From contig NZ_JACKXE010000001.1 in NCBI RefSeq assembly GCF_014212315.1, positions 3,100,001 to 3,164,000 on the forward strand: a stretch of 64,000 nucleotides of DNA. Direction: 5' to 3'. Both the position numbers and the translations under genes were made by a program. Position 1 is the stretch's first letter, and every line of letters begins with the position of its first letter. Below are positions 1 through 7,136 of this stretch, one piece after another. The notes under the pieces are model-generated. The model ran no database searches. It was not told where the DNA came from and worked only from the letters and a program-made list of their open reading frames with translations. The stretch comes from Nocardioides luti (GTDB taxonomy: Bacteria; Actinomycetota; Actinomycetes; Propionibacteriales; Nocardioidaceae).

Positions 1-188
1 ATCGCGCGGCGCTGGAGCGAGGTGTGGACGACGTCGGGCAGCAGCCCGGCCTCCTTGAGCTGGACGCCACCGCGGACGGCCTCGTCACGGCCCTTGTCGG
101 TGAGGGCCACGTCGACCCAGCCGGTGAAGAGGTTCTTGGCGTTCCACTCGCTCTCGCCGTGGCGGAGCAGGATCAGGGTGTGGGTCAT
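1..188 (-). CDS. gpmA: 2,3-bisphosphoglycerate-dependent phosphoglycerate mutase, 5' part
   Basis: The first 62 codons read [19 protein letters not shown] and continue with [13 protein letters not shown]. This is the N-terminus of cofactor-dependent phosphoglycerate mutase, with the RHGE phosphohistidine motif at residues 9-12. The enzyme interconverts 3- and 2-phosphoglycerate in glycolysis and gluconeogenesis. The gene runs off the left edge of the window, so the rest is not seen. Its ATG lies two bases after the stop codon of the lipoprotein gene upstream, so the two are probably cotranscribed. Confidence 0.95.
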   Translation of the reverse strand, partial: MTHTLILLRHGESEWNAKNLFTGWVDVALTDKGRDEAVRGGVQLKEAGLLPDVVHTSLQRRA

Positions 189-190
189 GG

Positions 191-763
191 TCACTCCGAC
201 GGGGACGCGGACGGGCTCGCGGAGGACGACTCCGACGGGGACTCGGACGGGCTCTCCGAGGGGGCGTCGGACGGGCTGGCGCTCGCCCCGCCCGAGATGT
301 CGAGGCCGGCGTACTCGCCCGTGGCGGTCACGACCGGCACCTTGAGCGTGACGCGCTCACCGCTGCCGAAGGTGACGGTGATGGGGAGGTACTCGCCGGC
401 CTTGAAGGTGCCGGACACCGGCACGCCGCCGTTGGTGGCGAGGTTGACGAAGCCACCGGGCGGGATCGTGAGGGCGCTGAAGTCGCCCGGCTGGATCGTG
501 TTGCCGTCGGCGCCGGCGATCGACTCGAAGGTCGCCTCCTTCGCCTGGTCGTTGTTGGAGAACGACGCGATGAAGGTGCCCGAGTCGTCCGCGGCGGAGA
601 CCACGATCGCGGAGAGCACGTCGACCTTCCCGGAGCGGTCGGTGGCGCCGTTCTGGATCGTGTTGACCCGGTCGGTCGCGTAGTTGAAGCCGCAGGCGGT
701 CAGCGCGGGGGCGGACAGCAGCAGGGCGCCCAGGGCGAGTGCGGTCGAGCGTCGGAGGTGCAT
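191..763 (-). CDS. LpqE-like secreted lipoprotein
   Basis: A 190-residue lipoprotein. The signal peptide ends in the lipobox LTAC with the lipidated cysteine at residue 24. The mature part is a beta-rich domain of about 130 residues, followed by a Ser/Pro/Glu low-complexity tail after about residue 160. In mycobacteria the lipoprotein LpqE lies beside carD, and this gene also lies near carD, so I read it as the LpqE counterpart. It probably acts at the outer face of the membrane; its function is unknown to me. It starts at the ATG at 763 because the signal peptide begins there. gpmA follows after two bases on the same strand. Confidence 0.75.
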   Translation of the reverse strand: MHLRRSTALALGALLLSAPALTACGFNYATDRVNTIQNGATDRSGKVDVLSAIVVSAADDSGTFIASFSNNDQAKEATFESIAGADGNTIQPGDFSALTIPPGGFVNLATNGGVPVSGTFKAGEYLPITVTFGSGERVTLKVPVVTATGEYAGLDISGGASASPSDAPSESPSESPSESSSASPSASPSE

Positions 764-896
764 CTTCAGGCCTTCGCAGGTCGTCGGCGGGCACCAGGGG
801 GACCTGGCTGCGGTGCCGGTACGGCGGGGTGGTGGTGCCCAGACTAGTGGGCGCGCGCGAGGCTCGCCCGACTGGTCACCGGGCGGTCCCGACGGG

Positions 897-1814
897 TCAC
901 TGGGACAGGCCGACGGCGTTGCCGGTGAGCAGCAGCGCCGCGACCACGATCGCGGTCGCGACCGAGCCGAGGACGAGCAGCTTGGTGGCGCCGGTGCGCA
1001 GCGCGAGCCGCAGCGGCAGGTGCTTCCAGCCGTCGGCGTTGTCGGGGACCAGCCCGGGCAGGGCGCGCAGCACGTGCACGCACACGCCCAGCAGTGCGGC
1101 CAGCACGGTGATGGCGATCTCGGGCGGGTTGCCGGTGGCGTCGCCGCCCCAGCCGCCGTACGACAGGAACGCGGGCAGCAGGGCGAACGACACCGCCCAC
1201 GGCAGCCACGAGAGCAGGCCACGGCGGAGCGCGACGTTGCCGAGCAGGCCGACGACCAGCGAGACGAGGTAGGCGCTGCCGGCGGTGACGCCGTTGGCGA
1301 CGGAGAGGGGGACGACGAGCAGCACGCCCACGATCAGGGCGAACCAGACGGTCCCGGCGTCGAGCTGGCCGAGCGCGACCGGCTTGCCGGCGAGCTCGTG
1401 GCGGCGGTCGCGGGCCGCGTCGACGATGTCGTTGTGCCAGCCGAGGATGGTCTGGCCGACGAGCACGGTGACGAAGACCAGGCCGAGCTCGCGCGTCGTA
1501 CGCCCCGCCAGCGCGGCCGCGGCGGCGACGCCGAGCGCGGTGACGACGGCCTGGCGCGGGTGGCCGGCGCGCAGCAGCAGTACGGGGCCGAGGGTGCCGA
1601 GCGAGAGCCGGCGCCCGGCGCGCCGCTGCGGCTGCACCGGCGCGGTCACGGCGGTGGCGAGCGGCTCGGTCGTGGTCGCGCCCGTGGCGCGGCGAGGGGC
1701 GGGGGCGGTGCCGGACGCGGTGTCCGCGGCAGTCGCCGACGCGGCCGCGGGGGCCGCTCCCACGCCCTCGTCGGGGAGGTCCTTCTTCTTGCGCGCACGC
1801 CGCGTCATCACCAT
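897..1814 (-). CDS. UbiA-family prenyltransferase-like membrane protein
   Basis: About 305 residues: a basic and Ala-rich cytoplasmic N-terminus of about 90 residues, then seven to eight hydrophobic segments. The motif GWHNDIVDAARDRRHELAGK resembles the first Asp-rich motif (NDxxDxxxD) of UbiA prenyltransferases, which join isoprenyl chains to aromatic or sugar acceptors in the membrane. The second Asp-rich motif is weak (DNADGW), so the substrate is uncertain and a SCO3242-like enzyme of unknown acceptor is likely. Starts at 1814 (ATG), 1811 (GTG) and 1808 (ATG) are all possible. It lies upstream of the lipoprotein on the same strand with a 133-base gap and is divergent from carD. Confidence 0.7.
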   Translation of the reverse strand: MVMTRRARKKKDLPDEGVGAAPAAASATAADTASGTAPAPRRATGATTTEPLATAVTAPVQPQRRAGRRLSLGTLGPVLLLRAGHPRQAVVTALGVAAAAALAGRTTRELGLVFVTVLVGQTILGWHNDIVDAARDRRHELAGKPVALGQLDAGTVWFALIVGVLLVVPLSVANGVTAGSAYLVSLVVGLLGNVALRRGLLSWLPWAVSFALLPAFLSYGGWGGDATGNPPEIAITVLAALLGVCVHVLRALPGLVPDNADGWKHLPLRLALRTGATKLLVLGSVATAIVVAALLLTGNAVGLSQ

Positions 1815-1981
1815 GGTCGGCAGTATCCGCCAACGGGCTCCCGCAGGTCGTGATTCGCCCGCTTTGGCGCCCCCGGGTCGCGCGCCGGACACCCGGCCCA
1901 CCATACGAACGGCGATTCTGTCAAGCCCACAATGTGCCTCTGACCTGCGCAAACGTGAACGGGGCCGCTTCCGAGCCGTGT

Positions 1982-1987
1982 TAGAAT
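1982..1987 (+). promoter_or_regulatory. Candidate -10 element of carD
   Basis: TAGAAT matches the actinobacterial -10 pattern TANNNT. It lies 27 bases before the carD ATG, leaving room for a short leader with a purine-rich ribosome binding site (AGGAAGGGG, 1996-2004). No convincing -35 box is visible. Confidence 0.55.
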
Positions 1988-2014
1988 GGTCACCTAGGAA
2001 GGGGTACCTCACAC

Positions 2015-2500
2015 ATGACTTTCACCGTCGGCGAAACGGTTGTTTACCCAAATCACGGGGCCGCGATCATCGAGGACATCGAGACGCGCACCATCAAGGG
2101 GGAGGACCGGGAATACCTCGTCCTTCGGATTGTCGCCCAGCAGGACCTGGTCGTTCGCGTCCCGTCCTGCAACCTCGACCTGGTCGGGGTGCGCGACGTG
2201 GTCGACAAGGAGGGCCTGGACCGTGTGTTCGACGTCCTCCGGGCGGCCCACGTGGAGGAGCCGACCAACTGGTCGCGCCGCTACAAGGCCAACCTCGAGA
2301 AGCTCCACAGCGGCGACGTGCTGAAGGTCGCCGAGGTCGTGCGTGACCTGTGGCGCCGCGAGCGCGACCGCGGGCTCTCGGCCGGTGAGAAGCGGATGCT
2401 GGCCAAGGCGCGCCAGATCCTCGTCTCCGAGCTGGCCCTGGCCGAGCACACCAACGAGGACAAGGCCGAGGCCATCCTCGACGAGGTCCTCGCCTCCTGA
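2015..2500 (+). CDS. carD: CarD-family RNA polymerase-binding transcription regulator
   Basis: A 161-residue protein beginning [19 protein letters not shown], the CarD/TRCF RNA-polymerase-interaction domain (residues 1-60), followed by a helical DNA-binding part. The [14 protein letters not shown] segment and the length match mycobacterial CarD (162 residues). CarD binds the polymerase beta subunit and stabilises open complexes, notably at rRNA promoters. It has a strong ribosome binding site and is followed by a perfect 15-bp hairpin, so it is probably transcribed alone. Confidence 0.95.
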   Translation: MTFTVGETVVYPNHGAAIIEDIETRTIKGEDREYLVLRIVAQQDLVVRVPSCNLDLVGVRDVVDKEGLDRVFDVLRAAHVEEPTNWSRRYKANLEKLHSGDVLKVAEVVRDLWRRERDRGLSAGEKRMLAKARQILVSELALAEHTNEDKAEAILDEVLAS

Positions 2501-2514
2501 TCGACACCGATCTC

Positions 2515-2548
2515 CACGCTGCCCCCGGGTCACCCCGGGGGCAGCGTG
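2515..2548 (+). terminator. Hairpin terminator after carD
   Basis: The arms CACGCTGCCCCCGGG (2515-2529) and CCCGGGGGCAGCGTG (2534-2548) form a perfect 15-bp stem with a TCAC loop, 14 bases after the carD stop codon. There is only a short T run (ATTTCGG) after it, as is usual for terminators in GC-rich actinobacteria. Confidence 0.8.
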
Positions 2549-2579
2549 CATTTCGGGGTCCGCCGCCGCCGGACCGGGC

Positions 2580-2627
2580 GGACGTCATACGGTCTGAGGG
2601 CCATGACCCACGATGCGTATGACGTCC
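2580..2627. repeat. Inverted repeat spanning the start codon of the short IspD-like gene
   Basis: GGACGTCATACG (2580-2591) and CGTATGACGTCC (2616-2627) are perfect 12-bp inverted arms around 24 bases. The start ATG at 2603 lies in the loop, and the right arm is inside codons 5-9. The left arm also contains TACGGT (2588-2593), a possible -10 element. The same arm (GGACGTCATACGG) recurs at 55617-55664 with an unrelated loop, so it belongs to a dispersed repeat family. Confidence 0.7.
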
Positions 2628-3199
2628 CCGAGTCCCCGCCCGCGCTCGGCTCCGTCGTGGAGCAGGACCGCGGGTCGCTGCCGTTCGCCCTGGTCCACGG
2701 CGAGGCGCTGGTCGCCTGCGCGTCCTGGGCGCTGGGCGACGCCGGGGTGCTGGCCGTCGACGTCGGCACCGAGTGGGCCGGTCTGGTCGACGCCGAGGAG
2801 CCGTTCGTGCTGCACGACGCGCTCTGCCCGATGACCCCGGCCTCCTTCATCGCCGCGTGCGTCACGGCCGCCGTCGAGCACGACCGGGTCGTGGTCGGGG
2901 TCCGGCCGGTGACCGACACCGTCAAGCACGTCGGCCCCGACGGCGACGCCGACGGCCCTGTCCTCGTCGGCGCGACCGTCGACCGGTCCACGCTGGCCGC
3001 GGTCGTCTCGCCGATCGTGCTGCCGGCGTCCGTCGTCGCCGCGCTGGACGGCCTGCCGACGCTGGACTTCGCCGACCTGGTCGCCGCCCTGGCCGAGCGG
3101 TTCCCCGTCGAGCTGCTCGGGGCCCCGGCCGAGGCCCGCCGGGTCGGGTCGGCCGACGACGTACGCCTCCTCGAGGCGCTCACCGGCCCTCCCCGCTGA
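2603..3199 (+). CDS. Short, divergent IspD-like protein lacking the nucleotide-binding motif
   Basis: A 198-residue protein that aligns by eye with IspD (MEP cytidylyltransferase) along its length. LHDALCP (70-76) corresponds to the HDAARP loop, PVTDTVK (102-108) to the APVRDTMK segment of E. coli IspD, and TVDRSTL (125-131) to TVDR. The N-terminal GxGxRxG loop, the following lysine, the TPQ motif (here SP at 136-137) and the C-terminal NxK motif are absent or changed, and about 50 residues of the nucleotide domain are missing. It is therefore unlikely to be a cytidylyltransferase alone. It converges on the full-length ispD. The two proteins have lost complementary residues, so a partner role in a mixed dimer is my inference. 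The ATG at 2603 is preceded by GAGGG. Confidence 0.7.
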   Translation: MTHDAYDVPESPPALGSVVEQDRGSLPFALVHGEALVACASWALGDAGVLAVDVGTEWAGLVDAEEPFVLHDALCPMTPASFIAACVTAAVEHDRVVVGVRPVTDTVKHVGPDGDADGPVLVGATVDRSTLAAVVSPIVLPASVVAALDGLPTLDFADLVAALAERFPVELLGAPAEARRVGSADDVRLLEALTGPPR

Positions 3200-3221
3200 C
3201 GCGAGCGGGCGGGCGGGCCGG

Positions 3222-3280
3222 TAGTCCGCCACGTTCTGGTCGCTCCGAGCCCGCCGCAGCGACAGGTTCGTGGCGGACTA
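3222..3280. terminator. Nested inverted repeat between convergent genes
   Basis: TAGTCCGCCACG (3222-3233) pairs with CGTGGCGGACTA (3269-3280). Inside, GTCGCT (3239-3244) pairs with AGCGAC (3258-3263). The right outer arm contains the ispD stop codon. The position between convergent genes suggests a bidirectional terminator. Confidence 0.65.
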
Positions 3281-3982
3281 TCCCGCCGCGGGCCGCCCCG
3301 GGGCGAGACGGGTCGCGAGGGCGACGTCCTCGGGGAAGGTGATCTTCAGGTTGAGCGAGGTGCTCGGCACGGCCGCGATGCGGACGTCGGTGTAGCGCTC
3401 CAGGCAGCCCGCGGTGTCGGTGGCGTCGAAGCCGTCGTGCTCGGCGAGGCGGTACGCCGTCAGCAGGTCGCCCGCGCGGAAGGCCTGCGGCGTCTGGACC
3501 CCCGCGAGGCCGGCGCCGGCGGCGGTCGGAGGAGCGTCGGGGGCGACGACGAGCAGGTGGTCGAGCGGTGCCACCGGGATCGCCCCGCCGTGCTCGCGGG
3601 CGGCGGCGATCGTGGCGGCCCAGAGCGCCTCCCCGGCCAGCGGCCGCGCGCCGTCGTGGATCACGACCACGTCGACGGCGCCGGACTCGATGTCGGGGGT
3701 GAGGGCGCGCAGCGCGTTCCACTCCGAGCGGTGCCGTGTCTCGCCGCCGTCGACGACCAGCACCTCCCGGTTGCCGAGCCACGGCGTGACCGCGTCGGCG
3801 ACGTCGTCGCGCTCGTCGGGCCGGACCACCAGCACCAGCCGGTGCACGTCCGGCTGCGCGAGCGCGTCGCGCAGCGACCACACCAGCACCGGGGCGTCGC
3901 CCAGCGGCAGCAGGACCTTGTTGACGCCGGCCCCCACGCGGGTCCCGGCGCCGGCGGCGAGGATGACGACGGCGGCGGGCAC
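3278..3982 (-). CDS. ispD: 2-C-methyl-D-erythritol 4-phosphate cytidylyltransferase
   Basis: A 234-residue protein with most IspD landmarks: [10 protein letters not shown] (8-17) for CTP phosphates, Lys22, GGETRHRS (79-86), VIHDGARP (107-114), VQTPQAF (162-168), TD at 188-189 and NLKITFPED (211-219). It makes CDP-methylerythritol in the MEP isoprenoid pathway. The arm segment is unusual. Where other IspD proteins carry DT(M/I/V)K and TVDR, this one has PLDHLLVV and GLAGV (139-161), so it lacks the Thr and Arg that bind MEP. The short IspD-like protein facing it keeps them. The start is a GTG at 3982, six bases after a TAGACT hexamer, so the transcript is probably leaderless. Confidence 0.88.
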   Translation of the reverse strand: MPAAVVILAAGAGTRVGAGVNKVLLPLGDAPVLVWSLRDALAQPDVHRLVLVVRPDERDDVADAVTPWLGNREVLVVDGGETRHRSEWNALRALTPDIESGAVDVVVIHDGARPLAGEALWAATIAAAREHGGAIPVAPLDHLLVVAPDAPPTAAGAGLAGVQTPQAFRAGDLLTAYRLAEHDGFDATDTAGCLERYTDVRIAAVPSTSLNLKITFPEDVALATRLAPGRPAAG

Positions 3983-3988
3983 GCGCGG

Positions 3989-3994
3989 AGTCTA
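3989..3994 (-). promoter_or_regulatory. Candidate -10 element, leaderless ispD
   Basis: TAGACT on the minus strand lies six bases before the GTG start of ispD, the spacing expected when transcription starts at the first base of the start codon. Confidence 0.5.
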
Positions 3995-4001
3995 GGCGGC
4001 C

Positions 4002-4904
4002 TCAGTAGATCGGCTGGTCCGACCGCAGCGACGGGTAGGCCGTCAGCGGGGGCAGGTCGCCGACGCGCTCGTGGTCAGGCCCGGAGCCGGTGCCGTCGGA
4101 GGCCTGCGCGGCGATCGGGTCGCCGTCGGCGTCGAGGTAGGTGATCCGGTCCAGGGCGTTGAAGCCGAGGTTCGAGCCCATCGAGTCGATCGAGGCGCCC
4201 GGGGGCAGGTCCAGGAGACGGTTGAGGACGACGTAGCCGTCCCGCGCCGTGACCGTCGCGTGCGTGCCGTCCCCGAAGTCGTAGCGCACCTGCGCCACCT
4301 CGTCGGGCAGGCGGTCCGTCGTGGAGATCGCCCATGTCGGGCACGACTCGTCGGCCCGCCCGTCGACCAGGCCGCAGCCGCCCCCGAACGAGTAGCTCGT
4401 CGACCGGCTGGTGCCGGAGGCGTCGTACACCGTCATGCCGGAGGAGAACTCCTGGTTGTCCAGGTGCACGAAGCACTCCGCCCAGTGGGCGCCGTCGCCG
4501 GACTCGATCGCCAGGATCACCTGGTGCGCGGTGCGCTCCTGGGCCTTCACGACCGGGGTGCCGGCGTCGAAGATCAGGCCGGTCGCGTCGGCGGACTGGT
4601 TGCCGTCACGGCACTGGCGCAGCAGGGTCGCGTCCGAGCGCGGCGCCTCGGAGGTGCCCTGGCTCGCCACCGGTACGTCGCGCCCGTCGCGGGCCGTGCC
4701 CGGACCGCCGCCGGCCACCGCCTGGACGGAGCCGGCGATCGCGAGGACCGCGACGGCCGCCCCCGCCCCGGTCAGCAGGCGTCGGCGGCGCAGCAGCCGG
4801 CGTCCGGCGCTCACCCCGGGGTCGCCGGCGAACGCCCCGCCGGCGGGCTCGCGGCGTACGGCGTCGTCGAGGAGGTCGTGGAAGTCGGTCGAGTTCATGC
4901 TCAT
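4002..4904 (-). CDS. Single-pass membrane protein, probable partner of the SigE-family sigma factor
   Basis: A 300-residue protein with a cytoplasmic N-terminus of about 42 residues, one transmembrane segment (about 44-65) preceded by RRLLRRRR, and a 235-residue extracytoplasmic domain with several cysteines. Its ATG overlaps the sigma factor stop codon by four bases (ATGA), so the two are translationally coupled. This layout is common for sigma factors and membrane anti-sigma or sensor proteins, but there is no HxxxCxxC zinc anti-sigma motif. An anti-sigma role is inferred from context only. Confidence 0.6.
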   Translation of the reverse strand: MSMNSTDFHDLLDDAVRREPAGGAFAGDPGVSAGRRLLRRRRLLTGAGAAVAVLAIAGSVQAVAGGGPGTARDGRDVPVASQGTSEAPRSDATLLRQCRDGNQSADATGLIFDAGTPVVKAQERTAHQVILAIESGDGAHWAECFVHLDNQEFSSGMTVYDASGTSRSTSYSFGGGCGLVDGRADESCPTWAISTTDRLPDEVAQVRYDFGDGTHATVTARDGYVVLNRLLDLPPGASIDSMGSNLGFNALDRITYLDADGDPIAAQASDGTGSGPDHERVGDLPPLTAYPSLRSDQPIY

Positions 4905-5404
4905 CGTCGGGATCCCTCCGTGGTGTCGGACATCAGCTGGTGGAGCCGCTCGAGGGCTCGTGAGGTGTGGCTCTTGACGGTGCCCTCGGAGATCCGCAGG
5001 TCACGCGCCGTCTCGGTGACGGACATCCCCATCCAGTGCCGCAGCACGACGGTCTTGCGCTGCATCTCCGGCAGCTGCAGCAGGGCCAGCACCAGGTCGT
5101 GCCGGTCGCCCGGGTCGACCCCGGGTGCGGTCGGGTGGTCGTAGCCCTCCAGCCCGGCGCGCTCGCGCCTCCACGGCCGGCGGTGCTCGTCGATCGTGCT
5201 GCGCAGGATCGTCTGGCGCACGTAGGCGTCCTCCGCGGCCGCCCGGCGCACCCGCGGCCACGCGACGTACAGCTTGGCCAGCGCGTTCTGCACGATGTCG
5301 TCGGCGGTGTGCCAGTCGCCGCACAGGGCGTAGGCCATCCGCCGCAGCTGCGGTCGTCTCGCCTGGGCGTAGTCGGTGAACTCCGCCCTCCGGTCGCTGC
5401 TCAT
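4901..5404 (-). CDS. SigE-family RNA polymerase sigma factor
   Basis: A 167-residue group 4 sigma factor. Region 2 (about 10-75) includes LRRMAYALCGDWHTADDIVQ, and region 4 (about 105-160) includes LPEMQRKTVVLRHWMGMSV and ISEGTVKSHTSRALERL, a helix-turn-helix that reads the -35 box. The length is typical of the actinobacterial SigE-like family. The ATG at 5404 is preceded by AGGAGC. It is divergent from the nitrate operon, with 246 bases between start codons, and coupled to a membrane protein downstream. Its target promoter sequence cannot be deduced here. Confidence 0.85.
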   Translation of the reverse strand: MSSDRRAEFTDYAQARRPQLRRMAYALCGDWHTADDIVQNALAKLYVAWPRVRRAAAEDAYVRQTILRSTIDEHRRPWRRERAGLEGYDHPTAPGVDPGDRHDLVLALLQLPEMQRKTVVLRHWMGMSVTETARDLRISEGTVKSHTSRALERLHQLMSDTTEGSRR

Positions 5405-5520
5405 CCGTGCTCCTGTCGGTCCCGAGGTGTCAGTCCCGAGAGAGACGGGGCCTCGCGAGGTTCGGTTGTCACGCGCACGCCCGATTCTCGCCCTCCGGGG
5501 TTTCCAGGGCCGCCGGGTCC

Positions 5521-5553
5521 GTGAGGTCGTGAGGTCTGTGAGGCCGTGAGGAC
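5521..5553. repeat. Four tandem GTGAGG direct repeats in the sigma factor/narK intergenic region
   Basis: GTGAGGTC, GTGAGGTC, TGTGAGGCC and GTGAGGAC follow one another with a period of 8-9 bases, midway between the divergent sigma factor and narK genes. Direct repeats in such a place often bind a regulator. I cannot assign one. Confidence 0.5.
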
Positions 5554-5650
5554 AAGTTGACCTCGGCGAGAGACCGGCGTGCAGCGAGGCGAAACCTCGA
5601 CTGCCGAGAGTGAGGTCGTCAGCCACCACGGAACCCCCCAGGAGCAGCCC

Positions 5651-7129
5651 ATGTCCGCGACCGCCCCCACCGAACGGCGCACCGGCCGCTGGATCGACGA
5701 CTGGCGCCCCGAGGACGCCGCCTTCTGGGAGGGCGGCGGCCGACAGGTCGCGCGCCGCAACCTGGTGTGGTCGATCTTCGCCGAGCACCTCGGCTTCTCG
5801 GTCTGGCTGATCTGGAGCGTCAGCTCGGCGTTCCTGGTCGCGACCGGCTTCGACTACAGCCCCCAACAGCTGTTCCTCCTGGTCGCGCTGCCGAACCTGG
5901 TCGGCTCGCTGCTGCGGCTGCCCTACACCTTCGCCGTCCCGAAGTTCGGCGGCCGCAACTGGACGATGACGAGCGCCGCGCTGCTGCTGGTGCCGACGCT
6001 CGGTTTCGCGTACGCCGTGCAGCGGCCGGACACGCCGTACTGGGCCTTCTGCCTAATCGCGGCCACCGCCGGCCTCGGCGGCGGCAACTTCGCCTCGTCG
6101 ATGGCGAACATCAACTTCTTCTACCCCTCCGCCAAGAAGGGCGCCGCGCTCGGGCTCAACGCCGCGGGCGGCAACCTCGGCGTCTCGCTGATCCAGCTCT
6201 TCCTGCCGGTGATCGTGGGTGGCGCGGGCATCTTCGGCCTGGTCAAGGCCGCCGACGGCGGCGTGCACCTCGAGCGGGCCGCGTGGGTGTACGCCGGCCT
6301 CGCCGTGGTGGCCACGCTGGCGGCGTACCTCTTCATGGACAACCTCGGCACCGCGAAGTCGACGCCCCGCGAGCAGCTGCAGGTCGTCCGGAAGCCGCAG
6401 ACCTGGATCATGGCGTTCCTCTACATCGGAACCTTCGGCTCGTTCATCGGCTACTCCGCGGCGATGCCGCTGCTGATCAAGCTCAACTTCTGGGTGCCGG
6501 ACCCGGCGCCGCTCGGCACCGGCATCTACTTCGCCTACTTCGCCTTCCTCGGCGCGCTGGTCGGCTCCGCGACGCGGCCGCTCGGCGGCTGGCTCGCCGA
6601 CACGTACGGCGGCGCGAAGGTCACCCTCGGCGCCTTCGTCGGCATGGTGGTCTTCACGCTCGTCGTGCTGTGGACGCTGACGCAGCTCACCCCGAACCCG
6701 ACCGCGGACCCGGCGATCGCCACCGAGAACCAGGCGTGGTTCCCCGCGTTCCTCGTCGCCTTCCTCCTCGTCTTCGCCTCGACCGGCATCGGCAACGGCT
6801 CGACCTACAAGATGATCCCCGCGATCTGGCGCACCGAGGCCGAGCGCTCGACGGCTCCCGGCACCCCCGAGCGCGACGCCGCGCTGCTGCGCGGCACCAA
6901 GCAGGCCTCGGCGGCGATCGGCGTCATCGGGGCGGTCGGCGCGATGGGCGGCTTCCTGATCCCGCTGGCCTTCAGCTCGCCGTGGGTCGACAACCCGCTG
7001 TCGGCGACCAAGGGCGCGTTCATGGTCTTCACCGGCTTCTACGTCGTGTGCGCGCTGGTCACCTGGGCGGTCTACCTGCGCCGGCCCGCCACCGCGAAGG
7101 CGACCGGCCTCGCCGGCGCCCGGATCTGA
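5651..7129 (+). CDS. narK: Nitrate/nitrite transporter of the NarK/NasA major facilitator family
   Basis: A 492-residue protein with about 12 membrane segments. It carries the nitrate-porter features FxxNxxFFYP (ANINFFYPSAKKGAALGLNA, near 150-170) and a second glycine-rich signature near 400-425 (STGIGNGSTYKMIP). It imports nitrate and may export nitrite. The ATG at 5651 is preceded by AGGAGCAG. It is the first gene of the nitrate assimilation cluster, and the reductase gene starts seven bases after its stop codon. Confidence 0.92.
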   Translation: MSATAPTERRTGRWIDDWRPEDAAFWEGGGRQVARRNLVWSIFAEHLGFSVWLIWSVSSAFLVATGFDYSPQQLFLLVALPNLVGSLLRLPYTFAVPKFGGRNWTMTSAALLLVPTLGFAYAVQRPDTPYWAFCLIAATAGLGGGNFASSMANINFFYPSAKKGAALGLNAAGGNLGVSLIQLFLPVIVGGAGIFGLVKAADGGVHLERAAWVYAGLAVVATLAAYLFMDNLGTAKSTPREQLQVVRKPQTWIMAFLYIGTFGSFIGYSAAMPLLIKLNFWVPDPAPLGTGIYFAYFAFLGALVGSATRPLGGWLADTYGGAKVTLGAFVGMVVFTLVVLWTLTQLTPNPTADPAIATENQAWFPAFLVAFLLVFASTGIGNGSTYKMIPAIWRTEAERSTAPGTPERDAALLRGTKQASAAIGVIGAVGAMGGFLIPLAFSSPWVDNPLSATKGAFMVFTGFYVVCALVTWAVYLRRPATAKATGLAGARI

Positions 7130-7136
7130 CCTCGCC

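Noticed and set aside
4002-4904. Zinc-binding anti-sigma (ZAS) domain
   Set aside because: The N-terminal part has no HxxxCxxC motif, so only the operon context supports an anti-sigma role.
5405-5650. A GlnR box upstream of narK
   Set aside because: GAAAC occurs at about 5590 but no GTNAC half-site lies at the proper distance on either strand, and no TANNNT hexamer is visible.
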